Part shown: piece by piece, positions 1 to 6,605 of the stretch
Position numbering within the stretch: the first letter of the stretch is position 1
Layout: every line of letters begins with the position of its first letter
NCBI GenBank assembly: GCA_030043155.1
Contig: JASHYE010000322.1
Coordinates: 1 to 9,489, forward strand
Length of the DNA: 9,489 nt
Direction of reading: 5' to 3'
DNA from: Candidatus Acidiferrales bacterium
GTDB taxonomy: Bacteria; Acidobacteriota; Terriglobia; Acidoferrales; UBA7541
Program-made: the position numbers and the translations under genes
Notes under the pieces: generated by a model
Databases searched by the model: none
The model's input: the letters and a program-made list of their open reading frames with translations, nothing else
Told to the model about the DNA's origin: nothing

Positions 1-2116
1 GTGATGTGCTCGTGTAACGCGCCTGAAACGTGAAAACGTTGTGTGGCACTTGCTCCACCCATGTATTCACCAGCGAAGGCTGTCCCGGCGCGCTGATAAT
101 CGTTGCGTCCACGAACTGGTATCCACCCGACAACTGAAAGCGATGCGTCATTTGCGCGAGCCAGTCCACTTCGAATCCCGGTGCTCTGGTGCGGCCAAGA
201 TTCGCGCGCACAAACGTCAGAGCGTTCGGCGTAGGAGCAGGACAGATGGACGGAACCGGCGTCACCTGGCACGAAAGGCTGGAAATCGGATTGACGATCT
301 CATTAAAGAAGAAAGCGCCACGCACCTGCAGCCGGTTGCTCAATCCATCTACGGAAACGCCTGCCTCGCCTCCTGTGAGTCGCTCCGCAGTGAGATTTGC
401 GTTCGCATCAGTGAGATTGTTGGCTTGGCGAAAAGAGCGATAAAGCTCGTTGAGCGATGGCGCACGAAATGCGCGATATACCGAGGCTGACCATGAGACA
501 TGTGCGTTCATCGCATGAACGATGCTGGCGCGTGGATCGAAAACATTGTAAGAACGGTTCGCGTAGGGCGTGTTGGTTGCGGGCCGAGCGGGGTCAATTG
601 GTTCGCTGATCAGCAAACCTTCCACATTGCGCCAATCGTCAAATCTCGCACTCATGCCCAGCATCCACGACGGCGCGATCTGAATTAAATCTTCGCCAAA
701 AACGCCGGTAGTTTCCTGATGGCCCCCTGCAAAGGTGTCCTTGGAATTGATTTCGGTCGTCGGCGAAAAAATTTGTTCCTTACTGTGGCCGATTTCTTCG
801 TGCGCGTCAAATCCAGCAACAAGTGTTTGGCGCTTTCCCAATCCGCGCGACCACACCGCTGATCCTCCCACACCCTGGCCCGGGACGGTTTGCAAATCAG
901 TGAGCGCCTCGCTGTTCTGGTTCAGCGCGACCGAGTAAAAACTCTGATGATAGGTTTCAAAGTCTGCGTAGGACCGCAGTTCGAGATTACCCGCCGAACC
1001 GAGGCCCAAGTTCGCTCCAAGGATTCCTTCGCCCAGGCGAATGCCATCGGTCTGGCCAATCGTGCCGTTGTTGCGAGAATCGTCGAAATACGACCCTCGA
1101 ACAAATACATCGCTTTGTGCGCCGATTTTGCGACCAATCGTAAGATCGGCAGTGCCATGCTGAGAATAGGCGCTCGTGTCCACGCTGCCCTGGTCGCTTT
1201 TGGGAACAAGGACATATCCATCGGTGTGAAATGCTTCGCCGGAAAACACCGATTCCCATTGGCCAAGCGATCCTCCCGCCGACAGCGAAACATCTTGAGT
1301 ATTTTGGTTGCCGTAGGAAGTCTCAAGCGAAATGCCGTCAGGCGACGCTGGTCGCGTCAGAAATTGAATGACGCCGCCCAGAGCCTCGCTTCCGTATAGA
1401 CTCGACGCGCCTTCCTGCGCGACTTCAACGCTCGAGACGGAGGCGTCCGGCACGCGGTCCCAATAAACCCATGAACCGAATGGATCGTTTAGCGGAACCC
1501 CGTCGTCGAGCACGAGGACGCGGCTCGCTCCATTTGCACCCAGGCCCCGCAAGGAAACACCTAGCGTGGTCGGGTTTGCCGTGCGGCTGCTGTTTCGACG
1601 AAAGAGGCTGAACCCAGGAACTTGGCGCAGCGTGTCGTCCAAAGTGAGAGCCGGTGTCGTTTGAAGATCATCGCTTGTCAGTTCAATATCGCTCATGGGA
1701 GCTTGTCCGATCGGTGTCGGTGTGCGTGCCGCCGTGACCAGAACCTGCTGGTTCACGGATGCAGCTTGGAGCACGATGGCCAATTGCACTGGTTTCCCGG
1801 AAGCGGCATCCCAATGTTGCTGCGTTTCCTTCATGCCCGATGCACGAATGATGATGGTTCCTGAAGATCCCTTGACGTTCTCGAAATGGAATGACCCGTC
1901 GGCAGACGTAATCGTCTTTGCTGAGTAAGCCGCCGATTGCAGTTCGACTTCAGCTCCGGCAATGGACGCGCCGGTCGCGTCGCGCACAACCCCTTCCACG
2001 CGCGTGCCCTGCGCCGACGCAATGGCGGGAACAACCATCGCCAGAAAAACTGACAGCATCAGCAAGCGCACAAGCATCTCCGCAAGCCCAGGCCGAATCG
2101 TTATGGTCACACGCAT
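1..2116 (-). CDS. TonB-dependent outer-membrane receptor, BtuB-like, 3' end outside window
   Basis: Outer-membrane beta-barrel receptor that takes up a scarce ligand using TonB/ExbBD energy. About 705 codons are open, without a stop, from ATG 2116 to the window edge. In order: signal peptide (hydrophobic core residues 18-33, cleavage near ASA|Q at 36), a carboxypeptidase-regulatory-like beta-sandwich (about 37-118, with VEGVVRDATGASIAGAEVEL), a TonB-box-like VLVTAAR (125-131), a plug domain (about 150-255, with SLRGLGANGASRVLVLDDGV and SLYGSEALGGVIQFLTRP), then barrel strands. The last visible residues (VPHNVFTFQARYTS) resemble the penultimate barrel strands, so perhaps 60-100 residues are missing. 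An in-frame ATG at 2077 gives a more compact signal peptide (MLVRLLMLSVFLAMVVPAIASA) and may be the true start; neither start has a convincing ribosome binding site. Plug style and size resemble BtuB, and the divergent neighbour is a B12-controlled operon, so cobalamin is a plausible ligand, but the substrate is not proven. Siderophore or sugar uptake remains possible. Confidence 0.92.
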   Translation of the reverse strand, partial: MRVTITIRPGLAEMLVRLLMLSVFLAMVVPAIASAQGTRVEGVVRDATGASIAGAEVELQSAAYSAKTITSADGSFHFENVKGSSGTIIIRASGMKETQQHWDAASGKPVQLAIVLQAASVNQQVLVTAARTPTPIGQAPMSDIELTSDDLQTTPALTLDDTLRQVPGFSLFRRNSSRTANPTTLGVSLRGLGANGASRVLVLDDGVPLNDPFGSWVYWDRVPDASVSSVEVAQEGASSLYGSEALGGVIQFLTRPASPDGISLETSYGNQNTQDVSLSAGGSLGQWESVFSGEAFHTDGYVLVPKSDQGSVDTSAYSQHGTADLTIGRKIGAQSDVFVRGSYFDDSRNNGTIGQTDGIRLGEGILGANLGLGSAGNLELRSYADFETYHQSFYSVALNQNSEALTDLQTVPGQGVGGSAVWSRGLGKRQTLVAGFDAHEEIGHSKEQIFSPTTEINSKDTFAGGHQETTGVFGEDLIQIAPSWMLGMSARFDDWRNVEGLLISEPIDPARPATNTPYANRSYNVFDPRASIVHAMNAHVSWSASVYRAFRAPSLNELYRSFRQANNLTDANANLTAERLTGGEAGVSVDGLSNRLQVRGAFFFNEIVNPISSLSCQVTPVPSICPAPTPNALTFVRANLGRTRAPGFEVDWLAQMTHRFQLSGGYQFVDATIISAPGQPSLVNTWVEQVPHNVFTFQARYTSTS

Positions 2117-2443
2117 TTCGAACGTTGGATTCGCAGAGCAGTCTATCCTATCAGTTCGTTGTATGCTTTTGTCCGGCTCAGTTTTTTGTTACAACCCAAA
2201 CGGCAGTGCGAAACCCGAAAAACTCGAGGCTCGATTGGGAACGCGTGTATGATTTCCGAAGACTGTACACTCATCTGGTTCCGCCCGGACGTATATCACT
2301 TCTCCCGGCTCTTAAATCTAAACCCTCAACTCGTTAGGGGGATAGATTACAGAGACGCGCGAACGCGCCCTGCCCCCGCGGACGACGGCTGGTACGGTCG
2401 CCCCAGCTCCCTCATTTTGAATTTCAACAAAGAAATCACAAAA
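2117..2443. other. Divergent intergenic region, no gene supported
   Basis: This stretch separates the receptor start from the operator and promoter of the nrdA operon. Open frames crossing it (for example from a TTG at 2159) lack a ribosome binding site and show no recognisable protein character. It should hold the promoter of the minus-strand receptor gene, but I see no convincing -35/-10 pair. No cobalamin riboswitch core is present on the minus strand here: the complement of the GCGGTAA core is absent. The only structure of note is an imperfect inverted repeat at 2315-2348. Confidence 0.6.
2315..2348. repeat. Imperfect inverted repeat in the divergent intergenic region
   Basis: AATCTA (2315-2320) pairs with TAGATT (2343-2348), and inside it CCCT (2323-2326) pairs with AGGG (2336-2339), followed by AA/TT around a CTCG loop. 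Small unpaired stretches sit between the stems. It is followed by no T-run on either strand, so it does not look like an intrinsic terminator. It could be an operator for the divergent receptor gene or a chance structure. Confidence 0.35.
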
Positions 2444-2459
2444 GCACAACATTTAGGTT
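2444..2459 (+). promoter_or_regulatory. Putative NrdR box 1
   Basis: GCACAACATTTAGGTT compared with the published NrdR consensus acaCwAtATaTwGtgt matches 11 of 16 positions, including all six strongly conserved ones (C4, A6, A8, T9, T11, G13). It lies just upstream of and touches the -35 element. NrdR is the zinc-finger/ATP-cone repressor of ribonucleotide reductase genes, and a site immediately in front of nrdA is where it would be expected. The match was made by eye, and no nrdR gene is in the window. Confidence 0.68.
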
Positions 2460-2486
2460 GACAGAAAATGATCAACACCGTATGTT
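2458..2486 (+). promoter_or_regulatory. Sigma70-type promoter of the nrdA-nrdB-thioesterase-metE operon
   Basis: A perfect -35 TTGACA (2458-2463), a 17-bp spacer and a -10 TATGTT (2481-2486) predict a transcript start near 2492-2494. That is precisely where the first riboswitch helix begins, so the leader would start with the aptamer. The leader to the nrdA start codon would be about 300 nt. The two NrdR-like boxes overlap the promoter elements. Confidence 0.8.
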
Positions 2487-2490
2487 GTGC
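2475..2490 (+). promoter_or_regulatory. Putative NrdR box 2
   Basis: ACACCGTATGTTGTGC matches the NrdR consensus at 12 of 16 positions, including five of the six strongly conserved ones (A6 is G). It starts exactly 31 bp after box 1, the roughly three-helical-turn spacing known for tandem NrdR boxes. It covers the -10 element, so binding would block RNA polymerase. Its right half (ATGTTGTGC) is the exact reverse complement of the left half of box 1 (GCACAACAT). Confidence 0.68.
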
Positions 2491-2493
2491 ACC

Positions 2494-2698
2494 GCTTGCT
2501 GGCGGCGTTTCCACAGAAACGCCTAAAGGGAATCCGGTGCAAGTCCGGAACTGCCCCGCAGCGGTAAGCAGGAACGAACACCCAAACACCACTGGTTTTC
2601 TCTGAAACTGGGAAGATGGGTCAGTAGAAAAGCCATTCAAGGAATGGCGATGCCTGCGAGTCCGAAGACCTGCCAGTAGCCACGCTAAACCCGGCGTG
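2494..2698 (+). promoter_or_regulatory. Cobalamin (B12) riboswitch
   Basis: The RNA leader binds adenosylcobalamin or a related cobalamin and represses the genes downstream. Conserved core pieces appear in order: GGGAATCCGGTGCAAG (2528-2543), CTGCCCCGCAGCGGTAA (2551-2567), CCACTG (2589-2594) with CTGGGAAGATGGG (2608-2620), and the closing GAGTCCGAAGACCTGCC (2658-2674). The closing helix pairs CTGGCGG (2499-2505) with CTGCCAG (2670-2676) and is extended by GCT (2494-2496) with AGC (2678-2680). Another hairpin is GCGTTTC/GAAACGC (2505-2511/2516-2522), followed by a 4-bp P5-like stem in the CCGGTG core and a peripheral hairpin GCCATTC/GAATGGC (2632-2648). Directly after the closing helix, CACGC/GCGTG (2681-2685/2694-2698) occupies the P13 position. 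It lies between a good promoter and nrdA, the usual place for cis control. Confidence 0.95.
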
Positions 2699-2703
2699 TA
2701 CAT

Positions 2704-2738
2704 CTCGAGCAAGCCTCCGAGGGGAGGTTGGCGGTGAG
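2704..2738 (+). promoter_or_regulatory. Putative riboswitch expression-platform hairpin
   Basis: CCTCC (2714-2718) pairs with GGAGG (2723-2727) around a GAGG loop. CAA/TTG (2710-2712/2728-2730) extends the stem past a bulged G, with possible outer CTC/GAG pairing (2704-2706/2736-2738). No T-run follows directly, only TTTT at 2745-2748, so it does not read as a standard intrinsic terminator. It may act as an anti-sequestering or sequestering element in translational control of nrdA; the exact switching partner is not clear by eye. Confidence 0.4.
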
Positions 2739-2781
2739 CTAGTGTTTTCAAACTACTCCCATTTCATCCCCTCAGGTGTCA

Positions 2782-2791
2782 GGCGGAAAGG
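2782..2791 (+). promoter_or_regulatory. Ribosome binding site deciding the nrdA start
   Basis: The purine-rich GGCGGAAAGG lies 5 nt before ATG 2797. The in-frame GTG at 2776 is preceded by a C/T-rich stretch without Shine-Dalgarno character, so ATG 2797 is preferred. This site is the likely end target if the riboswitch works by controlling translation. Confidence 0.6.
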
Positions 2792-2796
2792 CATTT

Positions 2797-5172
2797 ATGG
2801 CAACCTCGGCTCGTGTAATCACCAGCGACTCGGTGATTGAGTTCCCTTCGTCCGGAAATTCCTCGCAGATGCACGTTCGCAAGCGCAACGGAAATCTCGA
2901 ACCCGCAGACGTCAACAAAATCGTGCGCGCCGTGGAGCGATGCTGCGAAGGACTGCAATGTGTCGATGCGATCCGCGTTGCTAGCAAAACCATCGGCGGT
3001 TTGTACAACGGTGCGACCACGAAAGAACTAGACCTACTTTCCATTCAGACGGCTGCCTCACTCATCGCAGAGGAACCGGAGTATTCCAAGCTTGCTGCGC
3101 GCCTTCTTGATGGTTTCATCACCAAGGAAGTCACCAATCAAAATATTCATTCGTTCTCGCAGTCCGTTGCTGCGGGGAAACAACACAGCCTCGTCTCGAA
3201 AGAGCTCGCTCTCTTTGTTTCCGAGAACGCGCGAAAGCTGAACGATGCGATTGATGAGAAACGCGCAGAACTTTTTGAGTATTTCGGTCTCCGAACGGTC
3301 TATGACCGCTATTTGTTGCGTAACCCGGAGACTCGCGAGGTGATTGAAACGCCGCAACAATTTTTCCTTCGCGTCAGCTGCGGCCTTTCGCGCACGGTGC
3401 AGGAAGCCGTCGAGTTTTATCGTCTGATTTCCGCGCACGATTACCTACCCAGTTCCCCAACCCTTTTCAACTCCGGCACGAAGCACTCGCAGATGTCTTC
3501 CTGCTACTTGCTCGATTCGCCCGCTGACAATCTCGAAGCAATTTATGAAAAGTACAAAGATGTTGCACTGCTCTCGAAGTTTGCGGGCGGGATTGGCCTT
3601 GCATATCACCGCGTTCGGTCTCGCGGTTCTTTGATCCGCGCGACGAACGGGCACAGCAAGGGAATTGTGCCGTGGCTCAAGACGCTCGATTCTTCCGTCG
3701 CCGCAGTCAACCAAGGAGGAAAGCGAAAAGGGGCTTGTTGTGTTTACCTCGAAACATGGCACGCGGATATCGAGGAGTTCCTGGAACTGCGCGAAAACAC
3801 CGGAGACAACGCGCAACGCACATACAATCTGAACCTCGCGAACTGGATTCCTGATCTCTTCATGAAACGCGTCGAAGCGGATGGAATGTGGTCACTTTTC
3901 GATCCCAAAACTGTTCCGCACTTTCCCGATCTCGTAGCCGAGGAATTCGAAAAAGCATACATCAAAGCTGAGCAGGAGAAACTTTTCGTCCGACAACTAA
4001 AGGCTCGCGATCTCTATGCGCGGATGATGAAGGTGCTTGCGGAGACAGGCAACGGCTGGATGACGTTTAAAGACTCAGCGAACCTGAAATCGAACCAGAC
4101 AGCGAGGCCAGCCAACGTCATTCACTTATCGAATTTGTGCACGGAAATTATGGAAGTCAGCTCGCGGCAAGAGACCGCTGTTTGCAACCTTGGCTCTATC
4201 AATCTCGCAAAACATGTTGCGCCGGGCGGCTTCGATTTTGGGAAGCTCGCTCAAACAGTTCGAATAGCCGTGAAGTTTCTGGACCGCGTCATCGACATCA
4301 ACTTTTATCCCATCTCGCAGGCTGAAGACTCGAACCGGCGTTGGCGTCCAGTGGGCCTCGGTGTCATGGGCTTACAGGACGTATTCTTCACGCTGGGGCT
4401 GCCGTTTGATGCGCCAGAAGCGCGCCCGCTTTCCAGGCGCATTCAGGAAACGATTTATTTTCACGCCCTGAGCGCCTCGTGCGACCTGGCGGCGGAATTC
4501 GGGCCACATCCTGCTTTTGGTGAGACGCGAGCGGCGGAAGGCAGCCTGCAATTCGACGCATGGGGTGTAAATCCAGGAAATGCGCTGCGATGGGAGGATT
4601 TGCGCGGGAAGATCAAAGCGCGCGGCCTGCGCAACTCCCTGCTGATTGCGATCGCGCCCACAGCAACGATTGCGTCGATCGTTGGGTGCTACGAGTGCAT
4701 TGAGCCTCAGGTTTCGAATCTTTTCAAGAGAGAGACACTTTCTGGTGATTTCTTACAGATCAATCGCTATCTGGTTGCTGAACTCAAAAAGTCGAATTTG
4801 TGGAACGAGGAGATGCGTAACCGGCTCAAGCTCTCCGACGGTTCTGTTCAGAACATCGCAGAGATTCCCGACGATGTGCGAGCGGTATACCGAACGGCCT
4901 GGGAAATTCCGATGCGGTCGCTGATTGACATGGCAGCGGACCGTGGCGCATTCATTGACCAGAGCCAATCGTTGAATCTTTTCGTGCTTAGTCCAACCAT
5001 CGGAAAGCTTTCCTCCATGTACATGTATGCGTGGAAGAAAGGCCTCAAAACGACTTATTACCTACGTTCGCGCCCGGCCACGGAAATCGCCAAGACAACG
5101 GTCCCTGTCTCAGCGGCGCAATTCGTGGCTTGCTCTCTCGAAAACCCAGACTCTTGCGAAGCCTGCCAGTAG
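2797..5172 (+). CDS. nrdA: Class Ia ribonucleoside-diphosphate reductase, alpha subunit
   Basis: Cytoplasmic large subunit of the oxygen-dependent ribonucleotide reductase; with NrdB it reduces ribonucleoside diphosphates to deoxyribonucleotides. The 791 residues are close to the E. coli length (761). An N-terminal ATP-cone (about 25-112, starting MHVRKRNGNLEPADVNKIVR) should sense dATP/ATP. The catalytic residues are present: C236 in SSCYLLD and C463 in AVCNLGS (redox pair), N446-C448-E450 in NLCTE (thiyl-radical cysteine and its partners), and tyrosines Y754-Y755 in the radical transfer path. The protein ends CEACQ, with C787/C790 as the shuttle pair that receives electrons from thioredoxin or glutaredoxin; the spacing is CxxC rather than the E. 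coli CxxxxC. It is the first gene after the B12 riboswitch and the NrdR-like boxes, 26 nt ahead of nrdB. The enzyme itself does not use B12, which explains repression by cobalamin when a B12-dependent NrdJ is encoded elsewhere. Confidence 0.97.
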   Translation: MATSARVITSDSVIEFPSSGNSSQMHVRKRNGNLEPADVNKIVRAVERCCEGLQCVDAIRVASKTIGGLYNGATTKELDLLSIQTAASLIAEEPEYSKLAARLLDGFITKEVTNQNIHSFSQSVAAGKQHSLVSKELALFVSENARKLNDAIDEKRAELFEYFGLRTVYDRYLLRNPETREVIETPQQFFLRVSCGLSRTVQEAVEFYRLISAHDYLPSSPTLFNSGTKHSQMSSCYLLDSPADNLEAIYEKYKDVALLSKFAGGIGLAYHRVRSRGSLIRATNGHSKGIVPWLKTLDSSVAAVNQGGKRKGACCVYLETWHADIEEFLELRENTGDNAQRTYNLNLANWIPDLFMKRVEADGMWSLFDPKTVPHFPDLVAEEFEKAYIKAEQEKLFVRQLKARDLYARMMKVLAETGNGWMTFKDSANLKSNQTARPANVIHLSNLCTEIMEVSSRQETAVCNLGSINLAKHVAPGGFDFGKLAQTVRIAVKFLDRVIDINFYPISQAEDSNRRWRPVGLGVMGLQDVFFTLGLPFDAPEARPLSRRIQETIYFHALSASCDLAAEFGPHPAFGETRAAEGSLQFDAWGVNPGNALRWEDLRGKIKARGLRNSLLIAIAPTATIASIVGCYECIEPQVSNLFKRETLSGDFLQINRYLVAELKKSNLWNEEMRNRLKLSDGSVQNIAEIPDDVRAVYRTAWEIPMRSLIDMAADRGAFIDQSQSLNLFVLSPTIGKLSSMYMYAWKKGLKTTYYLRSRPATEIAKTTVPVSAAQFVACSLENPDSCEACQ

Positions 5173-5198
5173 AAACAGCAACACAAAAGGAGAAGGAA

Positions 5199-6197
5199 AT
5201 GATTCTTGATCCGGGATTTGATTTGACATTGCGGCCGATGAAGTATCCGGCCTTCTATGAACAGTACAAAGCAGCAATCAAGAACACGTGGACCGTAGAG
5301 GAAGTAGACTTCTCAACGGACGTGAGCGACTTGCGTCAGCACATGACGCCCGCCGAACAACACCTGATCAATCGTCTTGTCGCCTTCTTTGCCACCGGCG
5401 ACTCCATCGTGGGAAACAACCTTGTGTTGAATCTGTATAAGCACATTAATTCGCCGGAAGCCCGCATGTATCTTTCGCGGCAGCTCTTCGAGGAAGCGCA
5501 GCACGTGGAGTTCTATCTGACGCTGCTCGACACCTATATTGCCGACCAAGAAGAACGTAAACAGGCTTTCGACGCCGTGGAGAACATTCCGTCGATTCGC
5601 AGAAAGGCCGAGTTTTGCTTCAAGTGGATTGACTCGATCCAAGCACTCGACAAAATACAAACAATTGATCAGCGTCGTAACTTCCTGCTGAACCTAATCT
5701 GCTTCGCTTGCTGCATCGAAGGACTCTTTTTCTTCGCCGCTTTTGCCTATGTCTATTTCTTGCGTTCGCGCGGCCTTTTGCATGGGCTGGCGACAGGAAC
5801 AAATTGGGTCTTCAGGGACGAAAGTGCGCACATTCAATTCGCATTCGAAGTAATCCGCACAGTCCGCCGTCAGGAGCCGGAACTCTTCGATCCCAGAATG
5901 GAAGATCGCGTGGTGGAAATGTTGAAAGAAGCCGTGGATTGCGAGATGGCTTTTGCCGAGGACGTTTTGAGTCTCGGCGTCGGAGGGCTGTCGGCAAAAG
6001 ACATGCTCGAATATCTCCGATACGTTGCAGACCGCCGCCTCGAAGCGCTCAGCATTGCGCCGGTGTTTGGCTCAAAAAATCCCTTCGGCTTTATGGAACT
6101 ACAGGATGTGCAAGAGCTGACGAACTTCTTCGAGCGCCGTGTGTCTGCCTATCAGGTGGCCGTCAAGGGCGAAGTGGCTTTCCATGACGACTTCTAG
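5199..6197 (+). CDS. nrdB: Class Ia ribonucleotide reductase, beta (radical) subunit
   Basis: Ferritin-like subunit that houses the diiron-tyrosyl radical cofactor and passes the radical to NrdA. All expected ligands are visible: D68 (ATGDSIV), E99 and H102 (FEEAQH), E174 (CCIEG), E208 and H211 (RDESAH). Radical tyrosine Y106 follows H102 by four residues as in E. coli, so this is a tyrosyl-radical enzyme and not the Phe-containing chlamydial type. The length of 332 residues fits the shorter NrdB forms (E. coli has 376). The C-terminus VAFHDDF is the acidic/aromatic tail that docks on NrdA. The ORF is open upstream to 5031, but that part overlaps nrdA in another frame. ATG 5199 has an ideal AAGGAG (5187-5192) 6 nt ahead and starts the conserved MILDPGFDLTLRPMKYP, so it is chosen. 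The end overlaps the next gene by 14 nt. Confidence 0.97.
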   Translation: MILDPGFDLTLRPMKYPAFYEQYKAAIKNTWTVEEVDFSTDVSDLRQHMTPAEQHLINRLVAFFATGDSIVGNNLVLNLYKHINSPEARMYLSRQLFEEAQHVEFYLTLLDTYIADQEERKQAFDAVENIPSIRRKAEFCFKWIDSIQALDKIQTIDQRRNFLLNLICFACCIEGLFFFAAFAYVYFLRSRGLLHGLATGTNWVFRDESAHIQFAFEVIRTVRRQEPELFDPRMEDRVVEMLKEAVDCEMAFAEDVLSLGVGGLSAKDMLEYLRYVADRRLEALSIAPVFGSKNPFGFMELQDVQELTNFFERRVSAYQVAVKGEVAFHDDF

Positions 6198-6585
6198 CGA
6201 AAATCAATCACCCGAGACACGCATCGTGGAGATGGTGTTCCCGAATCAAGCGAATCATTACGGAACGCTCTTCGGCGGCGATGCCCTTCGACTCATGGAC
6301 ATGGCTGCATTCGTCGCGGCTTCCCGGCACGCAAGGAGGCCGGTGGTCACGGCCAGTTCCGAACGCATTGATTTTCACGTTCCCGTAAGGCAGGGCCAGC
6401 TCGCCGAAGTTGTGGGCCGAGTCACTAAAACTGGACGGACTTCGATGACTGTCGAAGTAGAACTTTGGGCGGAGGACTTGCTGACAGGAGCGCGGCAGCT
6501 TTGCACAAAAGGCAGCTTCGTCCTTGTTGCTGTGGACGAAGGCGGCCGACCCATCGCTATCCCTGGTCCGCCCGCATCGCGTTAG
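6184..6585 (+). CDS. Hotdog-fold acyl-CoA thioesterase (YciA/ACOT-like)
   Basis: Predicted to hydrolyse an acyl-CoA to the free acid and CoA in the cytoplasm. The 133-residue protein has the family signature N24-HY-G27-TLF-G31-G32 followed by D39 (in LRLMDM), the layout of YciA and related acyl-CoA hydrolases, where the Asp is catalytic. Later hotdog segments fit too: RIDFHVPVRQGQ (61-72) and the strand GRTSMTVEVELWAEDL. ATG 6184 overlaps the nrdB end by 14 nt in another frame, so translation is probably coupled; the upstream purine run AAGGGCGAAG is a weak ribosome binding site. A longer open frame reaches 6139, but that extension has no thioesterase character. The acyl-CoA substrate cannot be read from sequence. 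Its place between nrdB and metE in a B12-repressed unit is unusual. It may serve CoA recycling when B12-dependent methylmalonyl-CoA mutase is idle, which is my inference. Confidence 0.87.
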   Translation: MTTSSENQSPETRIVEMVFPNQANHYGTLFGGDALRLMDMAAFVAASRHARRPVVTASSERIDFHVPVRQGQLAEVVGRVTKTGRTSMTVEVELWAEDLLTGARQLCTKGSFVLVAVDEGGRPIAIPGPPASR

Positions 6586-6605
6586 AAACGCAGAAACGAG
6601 GCTAT

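Noticed and set aside
890..1399. Plus-strand open frames of up to 169 codons (for example 890-1399 and 41-490)
   Set aside because: They are opposite the continuous minus-strand TonB-dependent receptor, whose plug and barrel motifs read through without interruption.
1918..2337. Plus-strand frames of 139 and 100 codons near the receptor start (1918-2337, 2159-2461)
   Set aside because: They overlap the receptor's signal peptide region or lack any ribosome binding site, and have no familiar sequence character.
2347..2751. A 134-codon minus-strand frame across the riboswitch region
   Set aside because: It is antisense to the promoter, NrdR-like boxes and cobalamin aptamer and shows no protein-like features.
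2776..2796. GTG at 2776 as the nrdA start
   Set aside because: There is no Shine-Dalgarno before it, while ATG 2797 has a purine-rich site at the correct distance.
6586..6605. A SAM or second B12 riboswitch directly in front of metE
   Set aside because: The gap is only 20 nt, too short for any aptamer.
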